Counted from the stretch's first letter, positions 17,957-27,352 are shown. The stretch is DNA of 64,000 nt from Bacillus sp. 03113 (GCF_006546985.1 NZ_VATK01000007.1:62001-126000), one strand, 5' to 3'. Notes: generated by a model from the letters alone, not told the origin. Translations and numbers: made by a program.

Positions 17957-19552
17957 ATGAAAAAAACAAATTGGATTTATTTTTTTATTTTAATCTATAG
18001 TGCGGTTCTATTTTTATCAGGTTGTGCGAGCAAAAAGGAAGAGGCTTCTCAAAAAGTGTCAGATCAACTCATCTTCGCGAGTACAAAGGATATTCGCGAC
18101 ATTAATCCGCATCTTTACGGCGGTGAGATGGCAGCACAAAATATTGTTTTTGAGTCTCTAGTAAAGAATACGAGTGAAGGAGTGAAACCAGCTTTAGCAG
18201 AAAGCTGGGATATCTCGCCTGATGGCTTAGTGTACACATTTCACCTAAGAAAAGGCGTCAGTTTTACGGATGGAGCTCCTTTCAATGCAGAAGCGGTTAA
18301 GTTAAATATAGATGCTGTTCTTCATAATGTAGAAAAGAATTCTTGGCTCAATTTAGTTGCTGAAATAAAAGAGACAAAGGTCGTGGATGAACATACCTTT
18401 CAGCTTATTTTGAAGAATCCTTATTATCCAACGCTTCAAGAGCTTGGGCTTACTCGTCCATTCCGATTTATTTCTCCAAACTGTTTTATTGATGGAACGA
18501 CTGCGAACGGTGTGAATGGTTATGCAGGAACCGGTCCATATAAACTAGCTGAACATAAAAAAGATCAATATACAGAATTTACTATAAATGAAGATTATTG
18601 GGGAGATAAGCCGAAAATCAAATCGATTAAATGGAAAGTAATGCCGGATCACCAGACGATTCTTTTAGCATTGGAAAAAGGAGAGGTTGATCTCCTATTT
18701 GGCTCTGATGGAGATATGATTGATAGCGATTCTTTTAAAGCATTAACAGAACAGGGGAAATATAGTGCGGTTGTGAGTCATCCCGTTGGTTCACGTGCAA
18801 TCGTGATCAATACACAGTCAGTATTTACAAGTGATGAAAAAGTGCGTGAGGCATTACAATATGCGGTTAATAAGCAAGTGATTGCAGATGGAATTTTAAA
18901 CGGTGCTGAAAAAGTAGCTGATACTCTAATGGCACCTTCTGTTCCATATGCCAATGTTGGTTTAAAAGGCCTAAAGTATGATGAAGATAAGGCCAATCAA
19001 TTGTTAACAGAAGCTGGATGGGAAATGGGGAAAGACGGCTATCGATATAAAGATGGAAAAAAGATGGAAGTGACGATTTACTTTAATTCAGACAATGCGC
19101 AGGAGCGCCCGATTAGTGAGTCGATGCAAAATGATCTTAAAGCGGTAGGCGTCAGTCTTAAAATTGTTGGTGAAGAAAAACAAGCATATTTTGATCGTCA
19201 AAAAACAGGTAAATTTGATTTGATGTACTCTCTTTCATGGGGATTGCCTTATGATCCACAGACGTATGTTTCTTCTTGGCGTGTACCATCACATGCAGAT
19301 TATCAAGCCCAAGCAGGTCTTGAGAAGAAAGAATGGCTTGATCAAACGATTACAGATCTGATGATTGAGCAGAGTGAAGAAAAGCGCAAAGAAATGTACA
19401 AGGATATTTTTACTTATATACATGAAGAATCCGTCTATATCCCTATAACCTATTCAGTTACAAAAGCGGTTCATATAAAAGACCTTAAAGGGGTTGGATT
19501 TAATGTTTCTCAGTACGAGATCCCTTTTGAAAAAATGTATTTTGAAAATTAA
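17957..19552 (+). CDS. Nickel/metallophore-type ABC transporter substrate-binding lipoprotein
   Basis: 531 residues, SBP family 5. The lipobox is FLSGC (Cys about residue 23). Typical blocks are DIRDINPHLYGGEMAAQNIV, PALAESWDISPDGLVYTFHL, LRKGVSFTDGAPFNAEAVK and VREALQYAVNKQVIADGI. It resembles NikA/CntA proteins more than oligopeptide OppA, including the early start of the mature domain and the G-TGPYKL segment. It should deliver a metal chelate or small peptide to the NikBC-like permeases downstream. The Zur-like box and the linked zinc-type ArsR/CDF genes point to zinc, possibly bound to an opine metallophore (inference). Confidence 0.8.
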   Translation: MKKTNWIYFFILIYSAVLFLSGCASKKEEASQKVSDQLIFASTKDIRDINPHLYGGEMAAQNIVFESLVKNTSEGVKPALAESWDISPDGLVYTFHLRKGVSFTDGAPFNAEAVKLNIDAVLHNVEKNSWLNLVAEIKETKVVDEHTFQLILKNPYYPTLQELGLTRPFRFISPNCFIDGTTANGVNGYAGTGPYKLAEHKKDQYTEFTINEDYWGDKPKIKSIKWKVMPDHQTILLALEKGEVDLLFGSDGDMIDSDSFKALTEQGKYSAVVSHPVGSRAIVINTQSVFTSDEKVREALQYAVNKQVIADGILNGAEKVADTLMAPSVPYANVGLKGLKYDEDKANQLLTEAGWEMGKDGYRYKDGKKMEVTIYFNSDNAQERPISESMQNDLKAVGVSLKIVGEEKQAYFDRQKTGKFDLMYSLSWGLPYDPQTYVSSWRVPSHADYQAQAGLEKKEWLDQTITDLMIEQSEEKRKEMYKDIFTYIHEESVYIPITYSVTKAVHIKDLKGVGFNVSQYEIPFEKMYFEN

Positions 19553-19565
19553 TTTTTGAGTGTTT

Positions 19566-19596
19566 ATACCCTAAGCCCTTGCTTAGGGGTATTCTT
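19566..19596 (+). terminator. Intra-operon attenuator hairpin after the binding-protein gene
   Basis: ACCCTAAGC / GCTTAGGGGT forms a stem of about 9 bp followed by TATTCTTTT. A leaky terminator here would give more binding protein than permease, a common design in ABC operons. Confidence 0.6.
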
Positions 19597-19643
19597 TTGT
19601 ATAGCAGCAGAATTTTTATAAATGATTACAGAGGAGAAGTACC

Positions 19644-20573
19644 TTGGAAAAGTATATTTTAAAACGAGTAATAGCTGTCATTCCTATGATTTTTGGTATT
19701 TCGTTTTTAGCATTTGTACTCATTAATTTAAGAGCGAGTGATCCAGCAGAAATTGCCCTGCGAGTAAATCAAGTTACTCCAACGGAAGAAATGGTGGAGG
19801 CGATGCGTAAGGAGCTGGGTCTTGAACAATCATTTTTAGTACGATATGTCACTTGGCTAGGAGATTGTTTACGTGGTGATTTTGGGACAAGCTTTGTGAC
19901 TCATCAACCAGTTGCTGATGAGATTGCTTTAGCTTTTCCAGCAACATTCTCTCTTGCAGCAGTTACCCTTATGATCATTCTTTTTTTTAGTCTCGCTATT
20001 GGTGTGCTATGTGCCATATATGAGGGGAGCATCATTGATAAAATCATGAGAGCGATCGTGTTTTTAAGCTCCGCTGTACCAAGCTTTTGGATTGGAATAT
20101 TGCTTATGTGGTTTTTTGCTGTCAAATTGAATTGGTTCGATACAAGCGGGATGGAAAAACCAAGCTCGATTATCCTGCCAGCTATCACTCTATCATTTGG
20201 GTTTATTTCGACTTACGTTCGACTTATTCGAAATAATATGATCAATAATAAAAATGAAAACTTTATTTTTTATGCACGAGTTAGAGGGTTAAAAGAAAGC
20301 ACGATTATACGGCATACTTTAAAAAATTCTTTACAAACCTCCATTACGGCACTAGGAATGTCTATTCCAAAACTGATTGCAGGAACCGTCATTGTCGAGA
20401 ATATCTTTGCTTGGCCAGGCATTGGGCGATTATGTGTTACAGCTATCTTTAATTCGGATTTTCCAATTATTCAAGCCTACATTTTAATAATGGGAATCAT
20501 GTTTGTTATTTGTAATTTAATGGTTGATATCATAAGTATGATTCTTGATCCTCGTATGAGAAAGGAGGCATAG
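19644..20573 (+). CDS. NikB-like ABC transporter permease
   Basis: 309 residues with six transmembrane helices. The N-terminal segment is ILKRVIAVIPMIFGISFLAFVLINLRASDPAE, typical of DppB/NikB, and the cytoplasmic EAA loop reads YARVRGLKESTIIRHTLKNSL. It pairs with the NikC-like permease encoded 1 bp downstream to form the membrane pore. The start is TTG at 19644 behind GAGGAGAAG. Confidence 0.88.
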   Translation: MEKYILKRVIAVIPMIFGISFLAFVLINLRASDPAEIALRVNQVTPTEEMVEAMRKELGLEQSFLVRYVTWLGDCLRGDFGTSFVTHQPVADEIALAFPATFSLAAVTLMIILFFSLAIGVLCAIYEGSIIDKIMRAIVFLSSAVPSFWIGILLMWFFAVKLNWFDTSGMEKPSSIILPAITLSFGFISTYVRLIRNNMINNKNENFIFYARVRGLKESTIIRHTLKNSLQTSITALGMSIPKLIAGTVIVENIFAWPGIGRLCVTAIFNSDFPIIQAYILIMGIMFVICNLMVDIISMILDPRMRKEA

Positions 20574-20574
20574 C

Positions 20575-21456
20575 ATGACTTTTTGGAGTCGTTTAATGGC
20601 TGATAAAATAGCTGTGCTCTGTATGGCTGTTATTCTACTATTTATTGTCGCTGGAATTTTTGCACCAATGATCGCACCGCATGATCCATTAAAAATGAAT
20701 GTTCTTCAAAAGTATTCTGGAATTAGCCAGACCTATCCATTAGGAACCGATCAACTAGGTCGTTGTGTGCTTTCGAGGTTGCTTTTTGGTATACGGACCA
20801 CGATCTTTTATGCCATGATTACGACGTTCATAACAATCGCAATCGGAACATTACTAGGGGTTATGGCTGGATTTTTCCGTGGGAAGGTAGACGAATTTAT
20901 CATGAGAATTTGTGATATCATGCTTTCTTTTCCGGCTGAAGTGATGATCCTTGCCATTGTTGGTGTTTTAGGACCTGGCTTGCTAAATGTGGTGATTGCT
21001 AACATTATTGCGAAGTGGGCATGGTACACACGCATGATACGTTCGGTCGTGATTCAATATACGGACAAAAATTATATTCGTTTTGCAAAGGTATCTGGGT
21101 GTAAAACAAGTCATATTATGAGAAAACATGTATTACCTGGGGTTTCAGGAGAAGTGGCTGTTTTTTCCACGCTTGATACAGGATGGGTGATTTTAAATAT
21201 TTCGGCCTTATCTTTTCTTGGATTAGGTATACAGGCACCAACACCTGAGTGGGGAATGATGTTAAACGAGGCAAAGAACGTCATGATTACTCATCCAACA
21301 CAGATGCTAGCACCGGGTTTTGCGATTCTCATTATTGTGGCCTCATTCAATTTTCTAGGTGACAGCTTACAATCGGCTCTAAATCCGAAAATCTTTCAAA
21401 AGAAAGGAAGAAAATTGAATGTGTTTACTAGAAATAAAAAACTTATCAGTGAATGA
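20575..21456 (+). CDS. NikC-like ABC transporter permease
   Basis: 293 residues. It has the DppC/NikC hallmark N-terminus (IAPHDPLKMNVLQKYSG, then YPLGTDQLGRCVLSRLLFG), five or six helices, and the EAA loop FAKVSGCKTSHIMRKHVLPG. The end, SFNFLGDSLQSALNPK, is family-typical. It overlaps the next ATPase gene by 38 bp, so translation is probably coupled. Confidence 0.88.
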   Translation: MTFWSRLMADKIAVLCMAVILLFIVAGIFAPMIAPHDPLKMNVLQKYSGISQTYPLGTDQLGRCVLSRLLFGIRTTIFYAMITTFITIAIGTLLGVMAGFFRGKVDEFIMRICDIMLSFPAEVMILAIVGVLGPGLLNVVIANIIAKWAWYTRMIRSVVIQYTDKNYIRFAKVSGCKTSHIMRKHVLPGVSGEVAVFSTLDTGWVILNISALSFLGLGIQAPTPEWGMMLNEAKNVMITHPTQMLAPGFAILIIVASFNFLGDSLQSALNPKIFQKKGRKLNVFTRNKKLISE

Positions 21457-22228
21457 TACACGTACTGAGAAGGCGATTTTACAGAATCTAAGTTTTACCC
21501 TAGAGTCGAATACTTGCTTAGGTATTGTAGGTGAAAGTGGCAGCGGCAAATCCATGACAGCCAAAGCCATTTTAGGTTTAACTTCTCCGTGGCTTCATGT
21601 AAGAGGTGAGGTAGTATTTGATGGAATGAATCTTCTGAACGCGTCAAATAAGATACTAAGAAACATTAGAGGGCAAAAGATCTGCATGATTTTACAAGAT
21701 GCCATGACTGCCTTTAATCCTCTTTATCCAATTGGGAAACAAATGATTGAAACAGTTCGTGAAAATTTAGGAGTTCGCAAAAATGAAGCTATCAAAATGT
21801 CTCTCGATGCGCTTGAAAAAATGTGCATTCATAACCCTGAACAGGTCATGAAAAAATATCCGCATCAGCTTTCAGGAGGCATGCTTCAGCGGTGTATGAT
21901 TGGCATTGCAATGATGATGAAGCCAGATATCATTATTGCAGATGAACCGACTACAGCACTTGATTCGATTAATCAACGTGAAGTTGTTGAAGAGTTTCGG
22001 CGTTTACGTGAGCTAATTGGCACGGCCATTATATTTATTTCACACGATTTGGGAGTCGTTCAATATTTGGCGGATCACTTGCTCGTCATGCGTGATGGTG
22101 AATGTGTGGAATACGGAAAGGCAAATGAGGTATTTACAAATCCGAAGCACACTTTTACAAAGTATTTAATCGATACTCGAATAAGATTGGCAGAGCCATT
22201 CCAGCAATCTATCGTGCGGAGGATATAA
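21419..22228 (+). CDS. NikD-like ABC transporter ATP-binding protein
   Basis: 269 residues. Walker A is GESGSGKS, the signature is LSGGMLQRCMIG, and Walker B is IIIADEPTTALD. The H-loop is FISHDLG. It is shorter than OppD/DppD (about 330 residues) because the C-terminal oligopeptide extension is missing, as in NikD/CntD. The ATG at 21419 lies inside the end of the permease gene behind AAAGGAAG. Confidence 0.88.
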   Translation: MCLLEIKNLSVNDTRTEKAILQNLSFTLESNTCLGIVGESGSGKSMTAKAILGLTSPWLHVRGEVVFDGMNLLNASNKILRNIRGQKICMILQDAMTAFNPLYPIGKQMIETVRENLGVRKNEAIKMSLDALEKMCIHNPEQVMKKYPHQLSGGMLQRCMIGIAMMMKPDIIIADEPTTALDSINQREVVEEFRRLRELIGTAIIFISHDLGVVQYLADHLLVMRDGECVEYGKANEVFTNPKHTFTKYLIDTRIRLAEPFQQSIVRRI

Positions 22229-22230
22229 CC

Positions 22231-23001
22231 ATGTTCGTACAAGTTGAGAGCCTATCTAAAAGCTATTATAAAGCAGGCGGATATTTTAATAGAGAAAAGG
22301 TTGACGTTTTAAGCGGGATTGACTTTTTTATAAAAGAAGGGGAATGTGTAGGTTTAATTGGGGAAAGCGGCAGTGGAAAGAGTACGCTTAGCCGCATCGT
22401 CCTTGGACTAGAAAAAGCGAATCAAGGTTTTGTAAAAATAGAGGGAGAACCTATTTCTAAATGGATAAAGAAAAATCAAGGTCAGATGAGCGTAGTTTTC
22501 CAAGATTATACTTCATCAGTAAATTCTCATTTCAACATTAAAAGTATTATGGAAGAGCCACTGATTGCAATGGGAGATATCCAAAATCTTCAAGAACGAA
22601 TCAATATACTTCTTGATCGAGTAGGACTACCTCATTCAGTGTTAGAAAAATACCCTCATGAGTTGAGTGGAGGACAATTACAACGTGTATGTATTGCTCG
22701 CGCGATCTCAACCCATCCCAAGTTTGTTGTGCTTGATGAAGCGCTAAGTTCGTTAGACGTTTCCGTGCAGTCTCAAATATTAGAGCTGCTTCATCGTCTT
22801 AAAAATGAGATGAACATGACGTATCTTTTTGTCGCACATGACTTACAAGCTGTCGCCCATCTGTGCGACAGAATTTTGTTTTTATATAAAGGAAAGGTTG
22901 TTGAGGAATTGGCAAGCCATGAACTTTCCCATGCTAAGCATGAATATGCTCAAAGATTGCTTGGTTCAGTTCTTCCTTTTGAGATAAATAAGGGGAAATA
23001 G
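22231..23001 (+). CDS. NikE-like ABC transporter ATP-binding protein
   Basis: 256 residues. Walker A is GESGSGKST, the Q-loop VVFQDYTSSVN, the signature LSGGQLQRVCIARA, and Walker B VLDEALSSLD (Ala-Leu in place of the usual Pro-Thr, as in NikE/CntF). It is the fifth gene of the importer operon, starting 2 bp after the previous stop. A strong terminator follows at 23061. Confidence 0.88.
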   Translation: MFVQVESLSKSYYKAGGYFNREKVDVLSGIDFFIKEGECVGLIGESGSGKSTLSRIVLGLEKANQGFVKIEGEPISKWIKKNQGQMSVVFQDYTSSVNSHFNIKSIMEEPLIAMGDIQNLQERINILLDRVGLPHSVLEKYPHELSGGQLQRVCIARAISTHPKFVVLDEALSSLDVSVQSQILELLHRLKNEMNMTYLFVAHDLQAVAHLCDRILFLYKGKVVEELASHELSHAKHEYAQRLLGSVLPFEINKGK

Positions 23002-23030
23002 TTAGGTAATTTCATATGATGCTTTTTCGG

Positions 23031-23055
23031 TGTTCAATATTGAATATTGAGAACA
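23031..23055. promoter_or_regulatory. Inverted-repeat element upstream of arsR-type gene
   Basis: TGTTCAATATTGAATATTGA then GAACA: outer arms TGTTC/GAACA and an inner perfect palindrome TTCAATATTGAA. The core TGTTCAATATT also occurs near the exporter promoter (about 24457). It may be an ArsR-family operator, but a terminator separates it from the arsR start, so the call is tentative. Confidence 0.3.
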
Positions 23056-23060
23056 ACATA

Positions 23061-23100
23061 AAAAATCATGGGTTGTCCAAGTCCCATGATTTTTCTTTTT
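23061..23100 (+). terminator. Terminator of the metal importer operon
   Basis: AAAAATCATGGG / CCCATGATTTTT forms a 12-bp stem with a short loop followed by TTCTTTTT. Confidence 0.9.
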
Positions 23101-23140
23101 CATTAATATGATTATAATTAGATTCAGGAGGTTGATTTTT

Positions 23141-23461
23141 TTGGAAAGAAAAGAACCGCAAAATCATATAAATGAACTTGATGAAGATACTTTATTTATC
23201 GTTTCTCAAACTTTTAAGGCTCTAGCTGATCCAACAAGAATTCGTATCTTGCATCTGTTGTTTAATAGAGAATATTCAGTGAATGAAATCGCTGAGCAGC
23301 TATCGTTGCTTCAATCTACCGTTTCTCATCAGCTTCGTTTTTTAAAAAATTTAAGATTAGTTAAGTTCAGAAGAGAAGGAACAACTCTTTTTTATTCCTA
23401 TGATGATGACCATGTGATGAGTATTTTACAGCAGACGATCGAACATGCTAATCATCATTAA
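23141..23461 (+). CDS. ArsR/SmtB-family metal sensor repressor (CzrA-like)
   Basis: 106 residues with a winged helix ([37 protein letters not shown]) and a C-terminal alpha-5 metal site, [19 protein letters not shown], which has the D-x-H...H-x2-H spacing of zinc/cobalt sensors such as CzrA and SmtB. The TTG at 23141 is chosen because AGGAGGT precedes it by 8 nt; an upstream ATG at 23108 has no ribosome site. Its stop codon overlaps the stop of the convergent exporter gene by 4 nt. It probably represses that exporter. Confidence 0.88.
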   Translation: MERKEPQNHINELDEDTLFIVSQTFKALADPTRIRILHLLFNREYSVNEIAEQLSLLQSTVSHQLRFLKNLRLVKFRREGTTLFYSYDDDHVMSILQQTIEHANHH

Positions 23462-24390
23462 TTGCAGGATCCATGATGGTTTGGGCAGCCATTTTTCTCA
23501 CTTTCCACTTGTATTGTGGAATGTTCTACCCCAAATTTATCGTGAAGAATGGTTTGAGCTTCTGATAAAACATAATCATGTAAACCATGACCGGCTACTA
23601 CAATATGGCAGCTGAATAATGGCATTCCAGAAGTAATGGACCAGAGATGCAGATCATGAACAGCTTGAACGTGAGGGATGTTTAATAGAGAAGCTTTCAC
23701 GTTCATTAGGTCGATTTCACTGGGAGTTCCCTCCATCAAAATATTAAAGGATTCTTTTGTTACCCGAACACCACTAATTAGAATGAGAGCAGCTACTATG
23801 ATACTAGCAATGGGATCAGCCCAAGCCCATCCGAAGAAAAGAATTAAAAAAGCGGCAGCTATCGCTCCAACAGAACCAAGCATGTCTCCAAGCACGTGAA
23901 GAAAAGCGCTTCGAACATTTAAATTTTCATCTTTATCGCCTCGCATTAAAATAAAGGCGGCAAGAATATTAATAATCAATCCAATAACAGATATGGAAAG
24001 CATTCCTAAGCTTTGAACCTCTGGGGGATTGAAAAACCGTTGATAAGCTTCTACAAAAATGTAAATAGAAATCACAATAAGTGCCAGTCCATTCAATGCG
24101 GCAGCAATAATTTCAAAGCGTTTATATCCATATGTCTTTGTATTAGAAGCTTTTCTTTCACCTAGCTTTATCGCATAGAAGCTTAAGCCAAGCGCGACGG
24201 CATCACTCAGCATATGGCCGGCATCTGAGAGAAGAGCCAAACTGTTGGTAAGAATTCCCCCGACAACTTCCACAATCATAAAAGATGAAATAAGGAGAAA
24301 AGATAAAAATAGAGCTTTTTTATTTCCTGAATGTGTGTGTGAGTGACTATGCCCATGTCCGTGATGATGGTGCCCATGGTGATGTCCCAT
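23458..24390 (-). CDS. czcD: CzcD-type cation diffusion facilitator (zinc/cobalt exporter)
   Basis: About 310 residues. It opens with a His-rich segment ([21 protein letters not shown]). Six helices follow, with the CDF metal sites visible as [16 protein letters not shown] (H-x3-D type) and [14 protein letters not shown]. The C-terminal domain has [12 protein letters not shown] and ends in CPNHHGSCN. It exports Zn2+/Co2+/Cd2+ by proton exchange. The second ATG (24390), behind TAGGGATAAGC, is used; the ATG at 24429 lies within the operator and has no ribosome site. It is convergent with, and probably controlled by, the neighbouring ArsR. Confidence 0.92.
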   Translation of the reverse strand: MGHHHGHHHHGHGHSHSHTHSGNKKALFLSFLLISSFMIVEVVGGILTNSLALLSDAGHMLSDAVALGLSFYAIKLGERKASNTKTYGYKRFEIIAAALNGLALIVISIYIFVEAYQRFFNPPEVQSLGMLSISVIGLIINILAAFILMRGDKDENLNVRSAFLHVLGDMLGSVGAIAAAFLILFFGWAWADPIASIIVAALILISGVRVTKESFNILMEGTPSEIDLMNVKASLLNIPHVQAVHDLHLWSITSGMPLFSCHIVVAGHGLHDYVLSEAQTILHDKFGVEHSTIQVESEKNGCPNHHGSCN

Positions 24391-24411
24391 GCTTATCCCT
24401 ACTTTCTTTTT

Positions 24412-24431
24412 ATATGAATATGTGTTCATAT
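24412..24431. promoter_or_regulatory. ArsR/CzrA-type operator of the exporter gene
   Basis: ATATGAA-N6-TTCATAT contains the TGAA-N6-TTCA core known for CzrA/SmtB-class repressors. It is located just upstream of the czcD ribosome site, where a bound repressor would block transcription. Confidence 0.7.
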
Positions 24432-24560
24432 ATATTATGTTATATTATAAGGCATTGTTCAATATTAATTTGTCCTTTTTTGTTGCATTTTTGTGCCTTA
24501 TTTATTTTGGCTATGTTAAAGTGAGTTGTTAAGTCAAAAATCAACAGAGCTAGAATATAA

Positions 24561-24668
24561 CCAGATGAACTCGTTTCAGCAAGCTGAACATCGGGGAATC
24601 AGGTGGAGAATCTACTCCATCTGATTGAAAGATCCCACCTTCGCATTCGCTTAAGGGGTCGTAAACCG
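24561..24668. repeat. Candidate dispersed repeat (family C) with internal hairpin
   Basis: A GC-richer block running from CCAGATGAACTCG to AAGGGGTCGTAAACCG and containing the hairpin AATCAGGTGGAG / CTCCATCTGATT. A very similar hairpin (ATCAGGTGGA/TCCACCTGAT) follows the MFS gene at 27165. It lies in the 320-bp gap between czcD and scdA. Confidence 0.45.
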
Positions 24669-24676
24669 ATACATAA

Positions 24677-24705
24677 AAAAATCTCCCAAGTCTCTGGGAG
24701 ATTTT
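24677..24705 (-). terminator. Terminator of scdA
   Basis: AAAATCTCCCA / TGGGAGATTTT forms an 11-bp stem with a 7-nt loop; on the minus strand it is followed by a T-tract. Confidence 0.88.
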
Positions 24706-24710
24706 CTTTA

Positions 24711-25421
24711 CTATTCATTTTTTGCAAGAGCACGTGGAAATAATACGTTATTTTCTAAATGGATGTGTTCGAACATATCTGATTCAAGTGCTTCTAGCCG
24801 TTGGTATACAAGGCGGTATGTGCCACAAGCGCCTTCTGGAGGAGTAAATTCCTTCGTAATGTCTCTAAGTTTTTTCAAAATGTCACCAGCATGGCTATGC
24901 TCATGCTCTAGTTCTTCTACTATCTTTTGCAGCTTTGCTCTATTATTTTCCGTTGGGTTTTGCTCATAGGCTAAAATAAGCGGGAAATCTTCCGTTTCTT
25001 CTTTAATAATATGCTGCTCTAGCTCTGTTTTTAATTCATGAAATAGTCTATGAATGGTGGCTATATGGGGTTGATCGGTTCCATGAACACGTAACATTTT
25101 AGTTAGGTAAGGACTTAATTGTGGCAGCTCTTCATTCAAATAACGATGATGCTTGTTCACAATATGATCAATCAACTCGCTAAAGGTTGCATTTTTCCAA
25201 TCAATTGTAGCTTCACTTTTTAATTTTGTTTCATAATAAAGCCTATTTAAGTTTGATAAAATTTCCTCCGCCGCTAATTGTTTCTCATTGATCGCATCAA
25301 TTAGCGGTCTATTACCTCCACAACAAAAATCGATTCTATATGATTTAAAAAGGTCGCTTGCTTTCGGAAATTCCGTTACAATATCGCCGATAATGGAATT
25401 TTCAGTAAATGTATACTCCAT
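24711..25421 (-). CDS. scdA: Iron-sulfur cluster repair di-iron protein (RIC/YtfE/ScdA)
   Basis: 236 residues. The N-terminal DUF542 domain carries the DFCCGG motif (DFCCGGNRPLID). The C-terminal hemerythrin-like domain has metal ligands in HIVNKHHRYLNEELP, HELKTELEQHIIKEE, LEHEHSHAGD and HIHLENNVLFPRA. It restores Fe-S clusters after nitric oxide or oxidative damage. The ATG at 25421 is preferred because GGAGGT sits 6 nt upstream. A perfect FNR box lies about 70 bp before the start, so anaerobic or nitrosative control is likely. Confidence 0.93.
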   Translation of the reverse strand: MEYTFTENSIIGDIVTEFPKASDLFKSYRIDFCCGGNRPLIDAINEKQLAAEEILSNLNRLYYETKLKSEATIDWKNATFSELIDHIVNKHHRYLNEELPQLSPYLTKMLRVHGTDQPHIATIHRLFHELKTELEQHIIKEETEDFPLILAYEQNPTENNRAKLQKIVEELEHEHSHAGDILKKLRDITKEFTPPEGACGTYRLVYQRLEALESDMFEHIHLENNVLFPRALAKNE

Positions 25422-25488
25422 ATCCATACCTCCATAAAAGTTATATTTTATTACAAGAAAAAGCTTATCAATATGTCAATGACCATGT

Positions 25489-25504
25489 TGTGATTCAAAT
25501 CACA
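25489..25504 (-). promoter_or_regulatory. FNR box upstream of scdA
   Basis: TGTGATTCAAATCACA is a perfect match to TGTGA-N6-TCACA. Its centre is about 75 bp from the scdA start, compatible with an activator site at about -41.5 of a promoter near 25455. The remainder of the 25428-25750 gap shows no other clear element. Confidence 0.75.
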
Positions 25505-25750
25505 AATTAATCTTTTTTCATATCATTGATCTATTCATTTGTTAAATAATCGTCACAACTCAGTCTAAAGTTTTAGATAAAAACCAATCATTATTCCGAA
25601 ATGTTCTACTCGACTTAATGATAAAATTAAAACAATATGAATTACTTGGTTTAAATTGGAAATAATCGCTGTAAAATAATCACTTGAAACTTATTAGAGA
25701 GATTTTGCATTCTATGGATTTGTATCAATAGCGAAAGGGGAGAGTGAGTA

Positions 25751-27127
25751 GTGGTAGACGAAGCTCAGAAACAAACTGGAATAAAATTAATGAGAATACT
25801 TTTTTTTACGCTTGTCATCTCTGTGATGAGTGCAACGATGTTCAATATCGTATTACCTGAGATTCGTTCGGATTTTCAGCTTTCCTTTGCACAGGTAAGT
25901 TGGGTATCCTCAGCCTATATGCTGGTTTATGCCATAGGATCAGTCACTTACGGAAAGTTGGCTGACACGTTTAAATTAAAAAACTTGTTAACCTATGGAC
26001 TGTTCTTTTTTGCACTTGGGTCTATGGTCGGCCTAACTGCTCAAGCTTATTGGATGGTACTTCTTGGTCGTATTTTACAAGCAATGGGGGCATCCGTCAT
26101 TCCAGCAACTGCTATGATTATTCCTGTACGTTATTTCCCTCCTGAAAGTCGAGGCCGTGCCTTAGGAATTTCAGCAACTGGCTTGGCGCTGGGCAGCGCA
26201 CTTGGGCCTGTGATATCTGCGTTAGTTGTCAGTGCCTTTCATTGGCGATGGCTCTTTTGTCTTCCTTTATTTACACTTATCCTACTGCCTTTTTACCGCA
26301 AATATTTGAATGATGAACAAGGAAAAGAAAATAAAATCGATTGGATGGGTGGGGGTCTATTAGCTGGAACAATAGCGTTATTGCTTTTAGCTGTCACGGA
26401 AGGAGTATGGATAATAGGAATAGGCAGCATTATTTTGTTCGTTTTATTTATTGTACGTATTCATGCTGCGAAACAACCATTTGTTCAAGCTCATCTGTTC
26501 CGAAATAAAAGATATTCATTAGGATTAACGATTGCTTTTCTTGTCAGCGGTATTGGTTTCTCGATTCCTTTTCTAAGCCCACTTTTACTTTCCAATGTTA
26601 ATCATTTAGATTCAGAAGTGATTGGTTTTGTGATGTTTCCAGCAGCTATATCTTCTGCCATACTTGGGCGAACAGGAGGAAGGTTAGCAGATCTAAAAGG
26701 AAACTCATTTCTTTTCTACACAGCATCATCACTGCTGTTAACAAGCTTTGCTTTATTATTTATCTTTGTTGGGGTTTATCCGCTTTTCTTTTCTGTCTTT
26801 TTGATCTTTGGCAATATTGGTCAAACGTTTATGCAAATTGCACTGTCGAATTCAATCTCACGCACGTTATCGAAGGAACAAACCGGAGTAGGAATGGGGA
26901 TTTTCGCTATGATGAATTTTATTGCTGGCTCTATATCTGCAGGTGTTTATAGTAAGGTTGTTGATATGGGCACTGGTTTTCATTTAAATCCATTTAATGT
27001 GCACCCAATTGCGTTCGTTTACAGTAATATTTATTTTGTCTTAGCTGTTTTGCATGTGAGTATATTATTGCTTTATTATTTTCAATTTGGCAGAGTGGTT
27101 CTAAAAGGGAAATATGCTGAAAGGTAA
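25751..27127 (+). CDS. MFS drug-type exporter (DHA2 / Tet(K)-like)
   Basis: 458 residues with about 14 hydrophobic segments. The N-terminal DHA2 pattern is FNIVLPEIRSDFQLSFAQVSWVSSAYMLVYAIGS, with motif A GKLADTFKLKNLL and motif C-like GRILQAMGASVIPA and GRALGISATGLALGSALGPVISA. Length and pattern are those of Tet(L)/(K) and related multidrug exporters, but the substrate is unknown. The start is GTG at 25751 behind AAAGGGGAGAG. It may face FNR-regulated scdA across a shared intergenic region. Confidence 0.8.
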   Translation: MVDEAQKQTGIKLMRILFFTLVISVMSATMFNIVLPEIRSDFQLSFAQVSWVSSAYMLVYAIGSVTYGKLADTFKLKNLLTYGLFFFALGSMVGLTAQAYWMVLLGRILQAMGASVIPATAMIIPVRYFPPESRGRALGISATGLALGSALGPVISALVVSAFHWRWLFCLPLFTLILLPFYRKYLNDEQGKENKIDWMGGGLLAGTIALLLLAVTEGVWIIGIGSIILFVLFIVRIHAAKQPFVQAHLFRNKRYSLGLTIAFLVSGIGFSIPFLSPLLLSNVNHLDSEVIGFVMFPAAISSAILGRTGGRLADLKGNSFLFYTASSLLLTSFALLFIFVGVYPLFFSVFLIFGNIGQTFMQIALSNSISRTLSKEQTGVGMGIFAMMNFIAGSISAGVYSKVVDMGTGFHLNPFNVHPIAFVYSNIYFVLAVLHVSILLLYYFQFGRVVLKGKYAER

Positions 27128-27164
27128 ATGGTTGTAATGAACTTATCTGAGTAAATTCTAGTTT

Positions 27165-27194
27165 CATCAGGTGGAAATTCTACTCCACCTGATG
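27165..27194 (+). terminator. Hairpin after the MFS gene (possible terminator or repeat)
   Basis: CATCAGGTGG / CCACCTGATG forms a perfect 10-bp stem (11 with the next A-T) and a loop of about 8 nt. There is no good T-run, and it resembles the core of the 24.6-kb repeat. Confidence 0.5.
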
Positions 27195-27352
27195 ACATAC
27201 TTAGTGGGGGGTGTACCCAAAAAAAGAGAAAATGTCACAATGTTGTAAAAAATACACAATATTCTAGTATTAGATGTATTGTAAACTATATTTGTAATCT
27301 TATAGAGTTTTATGTCGAATGAACAGTTGAAGTATTTTTGTTGTGAAAGTAT

